From assembly GCA_964450725.1 (NCBI GenBank), contig CAYVGO010000044.1:1-19180 (forward strand): a DNA stretch of 19,180 nt, in the 5' to 3' direction. Both the position numbers and the translations under genes were made by a program. Positions 1 to 9,629 of the stretch are shown piece after piece (position 1 is the first letter of the stretch; each line of letters opens with the position of its first letter). The stretch comes from CAYVGO01 sp964450725 (GTDB lineage Bacteria > Bacteroidota > Bacteroidia > Bacteroidales > UBA932). Below the pieces are notes generated by a model. That model was given only the letters and a program-made list of their open reading frames with translations. It searched no databases and had not been told where the DNA came from.

Positions 1-3000
1 GAATCGGAGTTGATAGATTTCCATAACGCTGTCCGGAGGTTACTGTGAGAGGTTCCAAGAGGTTATCTTCATTGAGGTCTTCAAAGTTGACGTCGAAATT
101 GACATCGAATGTATCTCCTTCGCTTATGGTTACATCGATGGAAATTGTGGCTCCTAAATAACCCAAAACGACAGGGTAAGTTCCTAAAACGACAGGAAGT
201 GAAACCAGTGCTTCATTCAATAAAACTCGATCGTGAACTGATAGAGTAACCGGCTTTTGGCTGATTAATTCATATCCACGAGCCAGAGAACGTGACAGTA
301 TCTGAGCATCGGTAATAGATGCTTCCAACTCTGACGTATACAGCGTAAAAGGTTGTGCAAACAGAGTAATACCATCTATGGGTTCAGCGCCTTCTACAAC
401 ATATACTTTCACAGTCTTTGACTCTCCTTTGGCTGTAGAGAAGGTGGCACGGTAAGTACCCTCAGCACCTTGAATATTATGAATCACAGGTTGTTTTATT
501 TCCACAAGCATACCCGTGGTATTATCAATGGCACGGGCTTGAGCACGATTAATTAACATATTATCAGTAAGGACAAATAACGCCTCATCTACAGTAAGAT
601 AAAAATCATCGGCATTGACTGTTTCATCACGAGTGCCTAACTCTTCGATTGAAACTTTAATAACATTCGAAGAAGCCGCCTGATTATCCTCCATATTGTC
701 ATCACTCTTATTGAGACGACGATAATATGTGGTGGCAGTAATACCTTCACTTTCCTGATATTCCAAGTCATCTGGTGACCAAGTGCTCACATCAACCCAA
801 TGAATACCACCAACTTTTTTCTGCCATTTATAGACAGAACCTTCTCCGGAACGGACATTCCGAAACGTATTAGGAATATCGCCAAAAGTCAAGGTTGTAT
901 CACCTGAAATTACTCCAGCATCAAGACGATTGACATTAAATTTAATTGTGTTACTGAAAGCTATCAAATTATCCGGATTAGGAGCTGCTGCTTTAGTACA
1001 ACGCCGATAAAGTACGTTTTGCTCAGTCATCATAGGGTCTTGAGTAGTCAAATGATTGCCCCAAGGCGTAATATCTATCCAAGTCTCACTCGTTCCTTCA
1101 AGTTGTTTTTGCCATTTAAAAACAGTACCGTTACCATTATCAATGGAATGAAAAGGCAACAAAACAGTGTTGACATTTACGGTAGTATCCAAAGAACCCT
1201 TAGAACTGATCGCAATGGAACCGGGTTGCAAGTCATACTGAGGGTTTACAATCACAATATTACTTCTTGCCGTATCGGTGATGGGGCTACTAGATAAAGG
1301 TTTAACCAAACGGCGATAATAACTGATGACCTCAATAGGTGTTTCCTCGCTATATACCAAATTATTACCCCAATCGGTAACCTCGGTAAAGTCAGTTTCT
1401 CCGTCTCGTTTTCGGTACCATGCATAAACCTCTCCATTACCGGATTCAACATTGGTAAAACGACGAGGTAAACCATTCTTCACAATGTCCTGATCTCCAG
1501 CAATACGCCCGGCAGACAACGCGAAAACCTCTACACTTACCTCATTGGAATAACTTGTCCAGATATCTGATTCTCCCACAGAGGCTTTACTTAATCGACG
1601 ATATTGCGAGGATGCACGAATTCCTTCATCCAATGCGCCAACTTTCTCCGCTGAAAAAATATCCGTACCTAAAGTTACCCATGTACCCCAATTGCCATCT
1701 TCCTGTTGACGCTTTACCTGCCATTTGAAAACAGTTCCGTTTCCCTGAGCAGCATTTGATAAGTTCACTCGACCACCTACAACTACTCTCAATGGATCTA
1801 CAGAGATAGTTCCGGGGTCAATAGCACGGGCGTGAATTGTAATAATATTGCTAGACTGGGCTTTGTCATCACCTGTTGACATTAAAGTTTTACAAAGACG
1901 ACGATATTGCTTACGTGGAATGGTCATACCTACCTCCGGAGTGTACTGCAAGCCATTTTCGACCCAAGAAGTAAGATCTGTCCAACTTACTGAAGATGCA
2001 TCGGCATCACGCCATTGCCATTTATAGAATTTCCCGTTACCCTGAGTCTGATTAGTAAAAGTACCGGGAATAGCATCACGTGGCACGATAGTATCAATTA
2101 TTGCAATTTGACCAGCATGCAGGGCTTCCACATAAACCGTAATTTCATTACTCTCTAAAATCAAGGATGGATCAGAAATATTACTATCATCCTGAACAAA
2201 CAAACGACGGAAAGCGTGGATTCCGACCTCAGACAGAGGCGTTGTATATTGATAATTTTCACTGGTTACATCATCTCCCCATGGCGTTAAATCGGTCCAA
2301 GCACCTTGCACTAAACCATCGGTTCCCGGAGTATCTTTTTGCCATTTAAAACGTTTTCGTGCTCCATCTGTTGTTGGATAGGAAGGATCGGACTTGATCA
2401 TCCCCACAGTATCATATTGTACTAACCGAACACGAGCAGGATCAATATCTATACTACCTGGATCGGTATCGCTGATACGAATGGTAACAAGATTGCTGGC
2501 TAATTCTGCTCCCGGCGCGGCACGTGCCATACGGCGATACTGAACATAATTCGAACTCAATGGTGCCTGAGGTGTATAGTCTTGTTCCGTCGACCAACCT
2601 TTCACTTCTGTCCATGATCCATAATTAATACCATCACTTCCGGTTTGCATCTCCCACCTAAATTCTATTCCATTGGTGGGAGAAATACTGACCAACGGGC
2701 GATGACGGCCATGTCTTCCGATAGTGGCGTTATGACCGATAGTGCCTGGATTCAAAGCAACGACTGTAATTACAGCTGAATTACTGGCCGAAGAACAACC
2801 AATATCATTAAAAACAAATCTACGATAAGTTCCTGCCTTATTCATCTCAACCTGATAATTTTGATTTGTTGCACCAGCCAAATCTTCCCACATAGTAGCA
2901 GAATTTTGAATTTGCCATTGATAAGAATACCTACCATTACCGCCCAAAGGGGCAGTCCCGATTAATTCTCTCGGCAATACATCTAACACAACAGTTTGAT

Positions 3001-3991
3001 TTATGGGAGATACTTCTCCAGGAGTTAAAACTGGATAATAAGTTGCTTTTTTTTCGTCTGTAAATATAAATTGTGTACCGCTAAACCATGATACCTTGGC
3101 TCGATACCTATATTCTCCCTCGGCTGTTTCAACCGGAGTATACACTTTTCCATTTGCTCCGGAAATATCAGTCCATGTGCCACCATTTTTGTTTTTTTGC
3201 CATTGAATTGCGAACTCTTTGGAACTTGTAGAAGTTACAATCAACGGATTTGCCCTTGAGAATGGACAAAATTCTCCATCTTCTCCTTCAAGAGAAGCAC
3301 TCAAAATTTCTATATTTACAACATTTGAAAGTGCAGCACAATATCCTCTACTGTTTTTTGCAACTCTCCTGAAATACGTAGTTTTATTTAAGGATGGAGA
3401 TTGATAACTTTTACCGGTAACACCCTCAATTGCTATCCAATTATATGTATCAATTGATTTCTCCCATGAATAGGTGATGTTTCCATCTCCACTTCCTCCG
3501 GATGCATCCGTTCCGGAAAACGTTGCAGGAGGAGTCATCGCTGTAATATACTGATTAGAAGAAATGATTCCGGGCTTGGTCTCATTAATTGTGTAAGTGA
3601 AATCTGTTGTTTTTGTGTAATAACTTGTCCCGTTAGATGTATATAAAACTCTTATATTCATCGCTACTGTTTCATAATATTTTAAGTCGACCGTTCGTTC
3701 TGTCCAGATTTTACTTGGATCGTTTGTATGCTTTATTTCGTAGAGGTACTCCGATCCCACATGGTTGAGTTCCCATTTTATTATTATGGGATTGGGTAAA
3801 TCAGTAACGAACTCCATATGTAATACATCTCCCCAACAAAGTTTGGCTCCACCATTTGTAATATACCCCCTTTCTTCCGGTTGCTGATTGCCACCGCCAC
3901 CGCCACCGCCTGCATATACAAAAGAAGTCATGGTGAATAACAACATAAAAAGAAAACTTGCTCTAATTTTTTTCATATTTTTAAAGTTCAT
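1..3991 (-). CDS. Giant secreted surface protein with Ig-like repeats (C-terminus outside window)
   Basis: An open minus-strand frame runs from an ATG at 3991 off the left edge, about 1,330 codons without a stop. I checked the phase at the start, at 3376, 2203 and 40. An in-frame ATG at 3976 (MKKIRASFLFML...) is an alternative start. A signal peptide ends ...TSFVYA, followed by seven glycines. About ten Ig-like units follow. Each has a Y/F-x-W-Q core, a W-T-D/E strand, a Y-R-R strand, an S-N-x-I/V strand and a closing D-P-G-like turn; the later units recur about every 300 bp from 2760 to 640. This resembles the Ig-like (Ig_7 / CHU_C) repeats of Bacteroidota surface proteins. Bases 640-60 encode two related domains of another type (LTD..L..RA.A). 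The last residues seen (SGQRYGNLSTPI) resemble the start of an InlB B-repeat. Probably exported, perhaps by type IX secretion, with an adhesive role; the sorting domain would be beyond the edge. No enzyme motif seen. Confidence 0.85.
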   Translation of the reverse strand, partial: MNFKNMKKIRASFLFMLLFTMTSFVYAGGGGGGGNQQPEERGYITNGGAKLCWGDVLHMEFVTDLPNPIIIKWELNHVGSEYLYEIKHTNDPSKIWTERTVDLKYYETVAMNIRVLYTSNGTSYYTKTTDFTYTINETKPGIISSNQYITAMTPPATFSGTDASGGSGDGNITYSWEKSIDTYNWIAIEGVTGKSYQSPSLNKTTYFRRVAKNSRGYCAALSNVVNIEILSASLEGEDGEFCPFSRANPLIVTSTSSKEFAIQWQKNKNGGTWTDISGANGKVYTPVETAEGEYRYRAKVSWFSGTQFIFTDEKKATYYPVLTPGEVSPINQTVVLDVLPRELIGTAPLGGNGRYSYQWQIQNSATMWEDLAGATNQNYQVEMNKAGTYRRFVFNDIGCSSASNSAVITVVALNPGTIGHNATIGRHGRHRPLVSISPTNGIEFRWEMQTGSDGINYGSWTEVKGWSTEQDYTPQAPLSSNYVQYRRMARAAPGAELASNLVTIRISDTDPGSIDIDPARVRLVQYDTVGMIKSDPSYPTTDGARKRFKWQKDTPGTDGLVQGAWTDLTPWGDDVTSENYQYTTPLSEVGIHAFRRLFVQDDSNISDPSLILESNEITVYVEALHAGQIAIIDTIVPRDAIPGTFTNQTQGNGKFYKWQWRDADASSVSWTDLTSWVENGLQYTPEVGMTIPRKQYRRLCKTLMSTGDDKAQSSNIITIHARAIDPGTISVDPLRVVVGGRVNLSNAAQGNGTVFKWQVKRQQEDGNWGTWVTLGTDIFSAEKVGALDEGIRASSQYRRLSKASVGESDIWTSYSNEVSVEVFALSAGRIAGDQDIVKNGLPRRFTNVESGNGEVYAWYRKRDGETDFTEVTDWGNNLVYSEETPIEVISYYRRLVKPLSSSPITDTARSNIVIVNPQYDLQPGSIAISSKGSLDTTVNVNTVLLPFHSIDNGNGTVFKWQKQLEGTSETWIDITPWGNHLTTQDPMMTEQNVLYRRCTKAAAPNPDNLIAFSNTIKFNVNRLDAGVISGDTTLTFGDIPNTFRNVRSGEGSVYKWQKKVGGIHWVDVSTWSPDDLEYQESEGITATTYYRRLNKSDDNMEDNQAASSNVIKVSIEELGTRDETVNADDFYLTVDEALFVLTDNMLINRAQARAIDNTTGMLVEIKQPVIHNIQGAEGTYRATFSTAKGESKTVKVYVVEGAEPIDGITLFAQPFTLYTSELEASITDAQILSRSLARGYELISQKPVTLSVHDRVLLNEALVSLPVVLGTYPVVLGYLGATISIDVTISEGDTFDVNFDVNFEDLNEDNLLEPLTVTSGQRYGNLSTPI
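3890..3910 (-). repeat. Hexanucleotide GGTGGC microsatellite coding poly-Gly
   Basis: About three and a half copies of GGTGGC (CCACCG on the plus strand) encode seven glycines directly after the predicted signal-peptidase site of the giant surface protein. Gain or loss of a unit would change linker length by two residues without shifting the frame. Confidence 0.7.
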
Positions 3992-4382
3992 TAATGATTA
4001 GAAAATTCAACAGGCTAAGAAAAGACTGATTATAGATATTGTATCCATGATAAGTAAACGAAAAGTCCGCCAAATGACAATAAGTATTTTGCATTTAACA
4101 ACGATTGTTCACGTTATTTAGCGTACAGATACATTGGCAAAAATTAACTTAATGCTTAGATTCTTACATTATACTCATCGGCCAGTTTCATTATTATAAA
4201 GCAAATTAAATCACCCATAAAATAAATATAATCAATTCAAAATATTAGAAATACTCATGTAGAATAATTTTCAATATACTAACTCAGTTTAACGAAAAAT
4301 CAATATCTGAATATCAATTGTAGAATTATTTTGAAGAATTTTAAACACCTCTAAAAATATAAAAGATTGAAAATTTGACGTA
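3992..4382. other. Divergent intergenic region, no gene seen
   Basis: AT-rich spacer between the divergent surface-protein gene and pepD. I found no convincing TAnnTTTG element facing the surface gene, no strong hairpin and no credible small gene. A 24-codon ATG frame at 4047 has no supporting context. The pepD promoter lies just to the right. Confidence 0.6.
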
Positions 4383-4412
4383 TTGGGATTTGAAAATAAA
4401 GTCGTATATTTG
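4383..4412 (+). promoter_or_regulatory. Bacteroidota-type promoter of pepD
   Basis: TTG at 4383-4385 is followed after 19 bp by TATATTTG at 4405-4412, matching the Bacteroidota -33/-7 consensus (TTG, TAnnTTTG). Transcription would start near 4419, leaving a leader of about 27 nt before the ATG at 4446. Confidence 0.75.
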
Positions 4413-4445
4413 CCATGTATTTTTAACTTAAACCCATAATATTTT

Positions 4446-5906
4446 ATGCAGTCACATTCACTCTCATCCTTACAACCAGCGTCAGTTTGGAATCACTTCT
4501 ACTCTTTAACCCAAATTCCACGTCCTTCTAAACATGAAAAACAATGCGCCGATTTTATGGTTGCTTTCGGGAAAAAATTGGGATTACCTACAGAAATAGA
4601 CAGTATTGGTAATGTACTCATACGAAAACCGGCAAGTAAAGGGTTAGAAAAAGCGCCGGGTGTTATTTTACAAGCACACTTGGATATGGTTCCTCAAAAA
4701 AACAAATCTTCAAATCACAATTTCCAAGTTGACCCAATACAGCCTTATATCGACGGTAAGTTTGTAAAAGCCAAAGAAACTACATTGGGGGCAGATAATG
4801 GTATTGGCGTGGCCATGATAATGGCAATCTTGGAAGACAATTCATTAGTACATCCTCCGTTAGAAGCATTGTTTACCATTGACGAAGAAACCGGAATGAC
4901 CGGTGCGAAAAATATTAAACCGCAATGGATACAAGGTTCTATATTAATCAACTTGGATACAGAAGAAGAGGGAGAATTATGTATTGGATGTGCCGGAGGA
5001 ATTGATGGAATGTTTAAATTAAATTACACACCACAAAAACCTGCGGAAAATTCAGAATATTATGAATTAAATATCAAAGGGCTGAAAGGTGGCCATTCTG
5101 GCTGTGACATTCATTTACAACGAGCCAATGCCAATGTTTTGTTTGGACGATTGATGTATAATCTCATTCAATTGTATCAAGTAGAAATTTCTACTATCAA
5201 TGGAGGCAGTTTACGGAACGCTCTTCCTCGTGAATGTTTTTCAACTATCTTTATCCCTAAAAGTAATCTTGAAAAGGTCAAGACTTATATCAAAACATTT
5301 ACAGAAGTTGTTCAAAATGAGTATGCCGCAACAGAAGATGGAATTTGTATAGAGTTGCTTTCTTTACAAAAGAATGAGAGTCTTTGTATGGATAAGAAAA
5401 ATGCTATTACGACTGTAACGCTTATTAAAACTTGTCCGAATGGAGTGATTAGAATGAGCGACACTTTGCACGGATTAGTTGAGACATCTAATAACTTAGC
5501 CATTGTTAAGGTTGAAAACGGATTGGTCGAAATGTCTTGTCTGTTAAGAAGTTCGGTGGAAACAGCAAAACACAACAGTGTCGAAACAATGACATCTCTT
5601 TTTGAAATGGCCGGAGCAAAAGTTGAGTTTTCCGGAGGTTATATAGGTTGGACTCCGAATTCTAATTCTTCCATTTTAAATCTCATGAAAAAGATATATA
5701 AAGATTTATATAATAAAGAAATTCATGTTTCAGCTGTACATGCAGGATTAGAATGTGGAATTTTAAGTACGCATTACCCGCATTGGGATATGATTTCTTG
5801 TGGTCCAAGCATTTATAATCCCCATTCTCCTGACGAACGAGTAGAAATTGAAAGTGTATCTTTATTTTGGAACTTTTTACTGGAAACTTTGAAAAATATT
5901 AAATAA
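4446..5906 (+). CDS. pepD: Aminoacyl-histidine dipeptidase (cytosol non-specific dipeptidase), M20 family
   Basis: Metal-dependent cytosolic dipeptidase that hydrolyses Xaa-His and other dipeptides, feeding peptide-derived amino acids into metabolism. The 486-residue length matches the PepD family (about 485). Di-metal site motifs are visible in order: H78 and D80 in QAHLDMVPQ, D117 in LGADNGIG, the catalytic EE pair at 147-148 in DEETGMTGA, D171 in NLDTEEEGELCIGCAGG, and the C-terminal H460 in NPHSPDERVEIES. The lid/dimerisation insert (about 205-385) contains GGHSGCDI. There is no signal peptide, consistent with a cytosolic enzyme. The gene is monocistronic by appearance: promoter at 4383-4412 and a strong terminator at 5938-5973. 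All expected metal-ligand motifs are intact. Confidence 0.96.
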   Translation: MQSHSLSSLQPASVWNHFYSLTQIPRPSKHEKQCADFMVAFGKKLGLPTEIDSIGNVLIRKPASKGLEKAPGVILQAHLDMVPQKNKSSNHNFQVDPIQPYIDGKFVKAKETTLGADNGIGVAMIMAILEDNSLVHPPLEALFTIDEETGMTGAKNIKPQWIQGSILINLDTEEEGELCIGCAGGIDGMFKLNYTPQKPAENSEYYELNIKGLKGGHSGCDIHLQRANANVLFGRLMYNLIQLYQVEISTINGGSLRNALPRECFSTIFIPKSNLEKVKTYIKTFTEVVQNEYAATEDGICIELLSLQKNESLCMDKKNAITTVTLIKTCPNGVIRMSDTLHGLVETSNNLAIVKVENGLVEMSCLLRSSVETAKHNSVETMTSLFEMAGAKVEFSGGYIGWTPNSNSSILNLMKKIYKDLYNKEIHVSAVHAGLECGILSTHYPHWDMISCGPSIYNPHSPDERVEIESVSLFWNFLLETLKNIK

Positions 5907-5910
5907 CGGT

Positions 5911-8433
5911 GTGAAAGTTCAGGTTACACATATAAAAGCAACACATTACTATATTGTAGTGTGTTGCTTTTTTGCATTTGAGATGTTTAAAGGTTATACG
6001 GTGTTAGGTAATAACATAGACACAACAAGTATTGAAACTCTGCTTTTTGAAGAAAATTATGACGATGACGGTTTGGATATATTACCGGTATTGATAGAGT
6101 CTAAAGATTTTGTAGCACGACAAATACAGTTCAAATTACAACCTTTAGGATTTAAAGAACGTGGATACGACTATAAAGATAATACAACATTTATCAATCA
6201 ACTACCTATAAAATCTATCAGTTATGGCAGTTTTTCCGGATACTTTACTAATAGTATTACCGACATTTTTCGAAATGCAGAACAAACAACAGGACTCGAT
6301 ATCGGCAAAAAAGTGAATAGCGGATTATCTTCATCAACTAATTTTGATTTACTGCCGCAAACTTTCCGTAAACATCAAAAAGTAAGTTACGCTATCACCA
6401 ATCAATTATCTAACCACCGTATTGGTTATACTTTTGCCAACCCCACCCTGCCCTACAACTTCTCTTTAGTATTTTCAACCTCATTACGTTATACTCCAGT
6501 CAATCATTACCTTTCTCCTACTGCCGGAATGCCTTATCAATCATTGGGATATGCCCTGTTGCTGGGAAAATCTTTTACTGAAAAACATCAATTGTCTATA
6601 TCTGTTGTTGGAAGTTATCTGCGTAAGGGATTGAAAAATGGAGTAGTATCTGAAATTCCTGAAATTTTAGACAACAAAGACTATAATCCTAACTGGGGAA
6701 TGTTTGAAGGATTGGAGCGAACAGCAAAATTACAAAATACGCATGTTCTGTTTGTACAAGGAAATTATCTGTATACAATTGATGACCGCCAACATCTGCA
6801 AATTAATACAGGAATGGAAATTCCTGTAGAAAATTATCGTACAAACTTAGACTGGTATCAAGTTTCAGACCCGCGTCCTAATTATTATCGCTACTTACCA
6901 TCTTATTTCAATTTTAAAGAAGAACAAACTGCTCGTACGAATTTATGGCAATCAGATATTACTGTGAGCCAAATCAACTGGAATAAACTCTATGATGTCA
7001 ATCGTGAATTAAATTTACTTCACCAAGATAAACAAGCCTATTACTATCAATTTGCCGAACATAAAAAACAGTTTTCAAAACAAGTAGCATTTTATCATGA
7101 AATTCATTGGAAGAAAAATTTGTGGAACATCATGTTGATTTCCGGTGGAAACTTCAACGCTTATCAAGAAAAAAATTACAAAACAGTTATTGACCCTTTG
7201 GGAGCAGACTATATCCTCAATATTGATAAATATGTTAATAATCCTGAATCCTTAGATGGACAATATGATATTGACAATATGAATAGAAAAGTGAGAATAG
7301 GAGAATTATTAGGTACACAATATGACTTTCTACAAACCGATTACAATATTTTTCAAAATATTCATACTCGAAGAGGTCATAGACTACAAATCAATGGAAG
7401 TTGGAGTGTAGGACAAACTTTTTATCGACGTTACGGTCATCTCAAAGACGGTAAGTTTCCTAACTCTTCTAAAGGTTATAGTCATTTGATGTCTTTAATG
7501 GGAAGTAAAGTGAAATTAAGTGCACAATATCAATTTTCAATGTTACACTTATGTAATATCAAGTTTTATTATGCTATATCACCGCCATTATATCAAAACA
7601 TTTACTTGTTTCCTGAGTATAGTAACTTGACTACAAAACTTCAACCCGAATATCACTTTTCAACTGAAGCCAATTACTACTTAACCCTTCAAGACTTTAA
7701 ACTAAAGTTGACAACTTATTGCAGTTTGATTCGGAATTCAACGTCAATACGAGGATTTTTTGATTATATAGAAACCCAATATCGTTACAATGCATTATTC
7801 GGAGTCAATAAAATTCACTATGGCATAGAAGCCGGAATACAATATGATTTTAATAATTCTTGGTCATTAGAATCTCTGCTATGTGCCGGTAATTACAAAT
7901 ATGACAATAATCCTCAATTATTATCTTACAGCAACAACGGGATAAACATAGGACAACAACAAACCACTTTCTTAAAAAACATGATGTTAGGTGGAAAATC
8001 TAAATACGGCGGAAGTATTACGATTACTCATAAATTTCCGTTTCACATTTTAGGAGCCGCAATATCTGCATCACTATCTAACAATTGGACTAACGGAAAC
8101 TATGTGGATATTGACGTAAATAGCCGCTCTGAGTATACCCAAAACTACTTTATATCCAACGAACAAGAAACAGCCCTTTCAAAGTTACGACAACAAGAAA
8201 AATTACCAACAATTTATACGTTTGATTTCTCAGCAAACTTTACATGGTTTTTCAAACAAAAAGGTATGTTTGGATTGATATTGATGGCACAAAATCTCCA
8301 CAATTATAAATTTATTGTTTCAGGTTACGAAGATACTCATATTGATACAACATCATTTTCCCGCTTTCCTTCAAGATATTCTTACCATCAAGGACGTCGA
8401 TTATCACTTCACGTTTATTACAGAATCTCATAA
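5911..8433 (+). CDS. TonB-dependent-receptor-like outer-membrane barrel protein
   Basis: An 840-codon frame from a GTG four bases after the pepD stop. Residues 13-23 (YYIVVCCFFAF) could be a signal-peptide core, which favours this start. An in-frame ATG at 5983 (MFKGYTVLG) would remove most of that core. Residues about 60-130 (the PLGFKERGYDYKDN and ISYGSFSGYF region) resemble the plug segment of Bacteroidales TonB-dependent receptors. The rest is rich in alternating aromatic strands and ends in HVYYRIS, typical of a beta-barrel. No TonB box, carboxypeptidase-like N-terminal domain or SusD partner gene is seen, so this is not a standard SusC/SusD pair and the ligand is unknown. The pepD terminator is embedded in codons about 10-21, so expression may depend on read-through. 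Confident that it is an outer-membrane barrel; less sure that it is an active transporter. Confidence 0.75.
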   Translation: MKVQVTHIKATHYYIVVCCFFAFEMFKGYTVLGNNIDTTSIETLLFEENYDDDGLDILPVLIESKDFVARQIQFKLQPLGFKERGYDYKDNTTFINQLPIKSISYGSFSGYFTNSITDIFRNAEQTTGLDIGKKVNSGLSSSTNFDLLPQTFRKHQKVSYAITNQLSNHRIGYTFANPTLPYNFSLVFSTSLRYTPVNHYLSPTAGMPYQSLGYALLLGKSFTEKHQLSISVVGSYLRKGLKNGVVSEIPEILDNKDYNPNWGMFEGLERTAKLQNTHVLFVQGNYLYTIDDRQHLQINTGMEIPVENYRTNLDWYQVSDPRPNYYRYLPSYFNFKEEQTARTNLWQSDITVSQINWNKLYDVNRELNLLHQDKQAYYYQFAEHKKQFSKQVAFYHEIHWKKNLWNIMLISGGNFNAYQEKNYKTVIDPLGADYILNIDKYVNNPESLDGQYDIDNMNRKVRIGELLGTQYDFLQTDYNIFQNIHTRRGHRLQINGSWSVGQTFYRRYGHLKDGKFPNSSKGYSHLMSLMGSKVKLSAQYQFSMLHLCNIKFYYAISPPLYQNIYLFPEYSNLTTKLQPEYHFSTEANYYLTLQDFKLKLTTYCSLIRNSTSIRGFFDYIETQYRYNALFGVNKIHYGIEAGIQYDFNNSWSLESLLCAGNYKYDNNPQLLSYSNNGINIGQQQTTFLKNMMLGGKSKYGGSITITHKFPFHILGAAISASLSNNWTNGNYVDIDVNSRSEYTQNYFISNEQETALSKLRQQEKLPTIYTFDFSANFTWFFKQKGMFGLILMAQNLHNYKFIVSGYEDTHIDTTSFSRFPSRYSYHQGRRLSLHVYYRIS
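5938..5973 (+). terminator. Intrinsic terminator after pepD, inside the next ORF
   Basis: GCAACACATTAC (5938-5949) pairs with GTAGTGTGTTGC (5956-5967) in a 12-bp stem with one G-U wobble and a 6-nt loop, followed directly by six Ts (5968-5973). AAAA at 5934-5937 can extend the stem into the T run. It begins 31 nt after the pepD stop and lies within the first codons of the GTG-started receptor ORF. Confidence 0.85.
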
Positions 8434-8483
8434 ATTAATGGTTTGCTTACTTTCAAGTTGTGTGATTTTCAGAGGATTTGTAT

Positions 8484-8514
8484 AAAAAATAAGGAGACCG
8501 CACTTGCAGCCTCC
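8484..8514 (-). terminator. Intrinsic terminator of the 8564-9457 gene
   Basis: On the minus strand GGAGGCTGC (8514-8506) pairs with GCGGTCTCC (8501-8493) around a 4-nt AAGT loop, 9 bp with two G-U wobbles, followed by TTATTTTTTATA. On the plus strand the same positions would be A-C mismatches and the 3' flank is C-rich, so the hairpin is specific to minus-strand transcripts. It lies about 50 nt beyond the stop codon of the minus-strand gene. Confidence 0.75.
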
Positions 8515-8563
8515 CTACCCCCTCATGAAAAACTTATCTTATGAAAACTTTATGTTTATTATT

Positions 8564-9457
8564 TTATTGTAATTCTTGAAATGAAATAGTATTACTTTTA
8601 CTTTTCTTGGTAGTTCCAGGTATAGAACGTAATGCGTAAGATTCCGGTTTTTTCGCTTTAGGTTGTGCTTTCGGAGTTGCTTTCTTCAACTTTGGTTCTT
8701 GTGGAGTAACATCGCTATAAGTAATATTATCGTCATATTCTTCTTCTAATGTACCGTCTTGCTTAAACACATAAGCTGAGAAACCTTTTTTCCCAAAAGC
8801 ATAGTCATCTTGTAGTTTTCTTTTAGATGGAACTTGTTTTTTATTCGGCAATTTTTCTACAGCAACCTTAGGTTGAGGAGCACTGTAATTTTTAACGACA
8901 GTTGTTTTATATCCATTGGGAGAAACTATTGCCTGCTTTTTGACCGGCTGACCAATATCATCTACATGTTTTTGATAAACTTTTGTTTCATATTTCCGTC
9001 CTGTAGGTTGAACATTAATTGTTTTATAGGCAGGATTAATTTCCGGCAAATTTGAAATTAATTCCTGTTCTTCATCCGGAGTTGCCAACCCCATATCTTC
9101 ATAAGAATACGCTATGTTTCCTATGTTTTGTGCTGTATAATTGGCTAACGTCTGATTCACAATCCTGTTATAATCATCAAGGTTGTACATATACCTCTGT
9201 ACATGTACATTGTTGTTATCATAAACATCTCTATATGTAATTTTATTTTCATCATCAAAATAATAAATACTCATATATTCGTCACCATCTATCACTGTTT
9301 TAGATGGAAACTTACTGACATTGACATCTTTTAAATCTTGCGATAAAGAAAAAAGATTATGTCCGAAATCTTCATTGCATCGTATGGCGACAATCATTAA
9401 TGCTGTCATCAATACTAAAATGAATATTCTAATGGCTATTTTTACTCGTAGGTTCAT
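8564..9457 (-). CDS. Hypothetical membrane-anchored protein with Lys/Pro/Gln-rich tail
   Basis: I do not recognise a family for this 297-residue protein. An N-terminal hydrophobic segment (about residues 7-26, IAIRIFILVLMTALMIVAI) after a basic start suggests a signal anchor. The cysteine that follows (IRC) has Arg at -1 and does not fit a lipobox. Residues about 30-170 are mixed and polar, with many Tyr, Asp and Asn. Residues about 190-297 are rich in Lys, Pro, Gln and Thr (for example PKLKKATPKAQPKAKKP) and probably disordered. The topology implies a periplasmic or surface-exposed body. It stands alone: its own terminator (8484-8514), convergent with the receptor gene and divergent from the GSCFA gene across 194 bp. 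It could be a lineage-specific envelope protein; function unknown. Confidence 0.75.
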   Translation of the reverse strand: MNLRVKIAIRIFILVLMTALMIVAIRCNEDFGHNLFSLSQDLKDVNVSKFPSKTVIDGDEYMSIYYFDDENKITYRDVYDNNNVHVQRYMYNLDDYNRIVNQTLANYTAQNIGNIAYSYEDMGLATPDEEQELISNLPEINPAYKTINVQPTGRKYETKVYQKHVDDIGQPVKKQAIVSPNGYKTTVVKNYSAPQPKVAVEKLPNKKQVPSKRKLQDDYAFGKKGFSAYVFKQDGTLEEEYDDNITYSDVTPQEPKLKKATPKAQPKAKKPESYALRSIPGTTKKSKSNTISFQELQ

Positions 9458-9629
9458 ACTGCTTCAATGGTTTGTATGATTTATTATAATAACGCTGTAT
9501 TATTTCAACTCTGTATATCGTTTAACATTGACTTTTCTGCTCTAAAAAGAAAATGATGATTTGTTCTTCTAAAACGTACCCCATTCTATTTTCCATATTC
9601 ATTTTAACAGTCTTACGGCGATAAAGTCG

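Noticed and set aside
3890..3910. Phase-variable microsatellite
   Set aside because: The unit is 6 bp, so slippage cannot switch the reading frame; only the glycine linker length would change.
4047..4121. A 24-codon basic ORF upstream of pepD
   Set aside because: It is over 300 bp from pepD, upstream of the pepD promoter, with no promoter of its own or matching codon theme.
9184..9212. Several TGTACA-like words in the 8564-9457 gene
   Set aside because: They are irregularly spaced and explained by Tyr/Val/His codons; unrelated to the 23-bp array.
8834..9240. Plus-strand ORFs opposite the 8564-9457 gene
   Set aside because: They are shadows of the minus-strand gene, which has a better start, composition and a strand-specific terminator.
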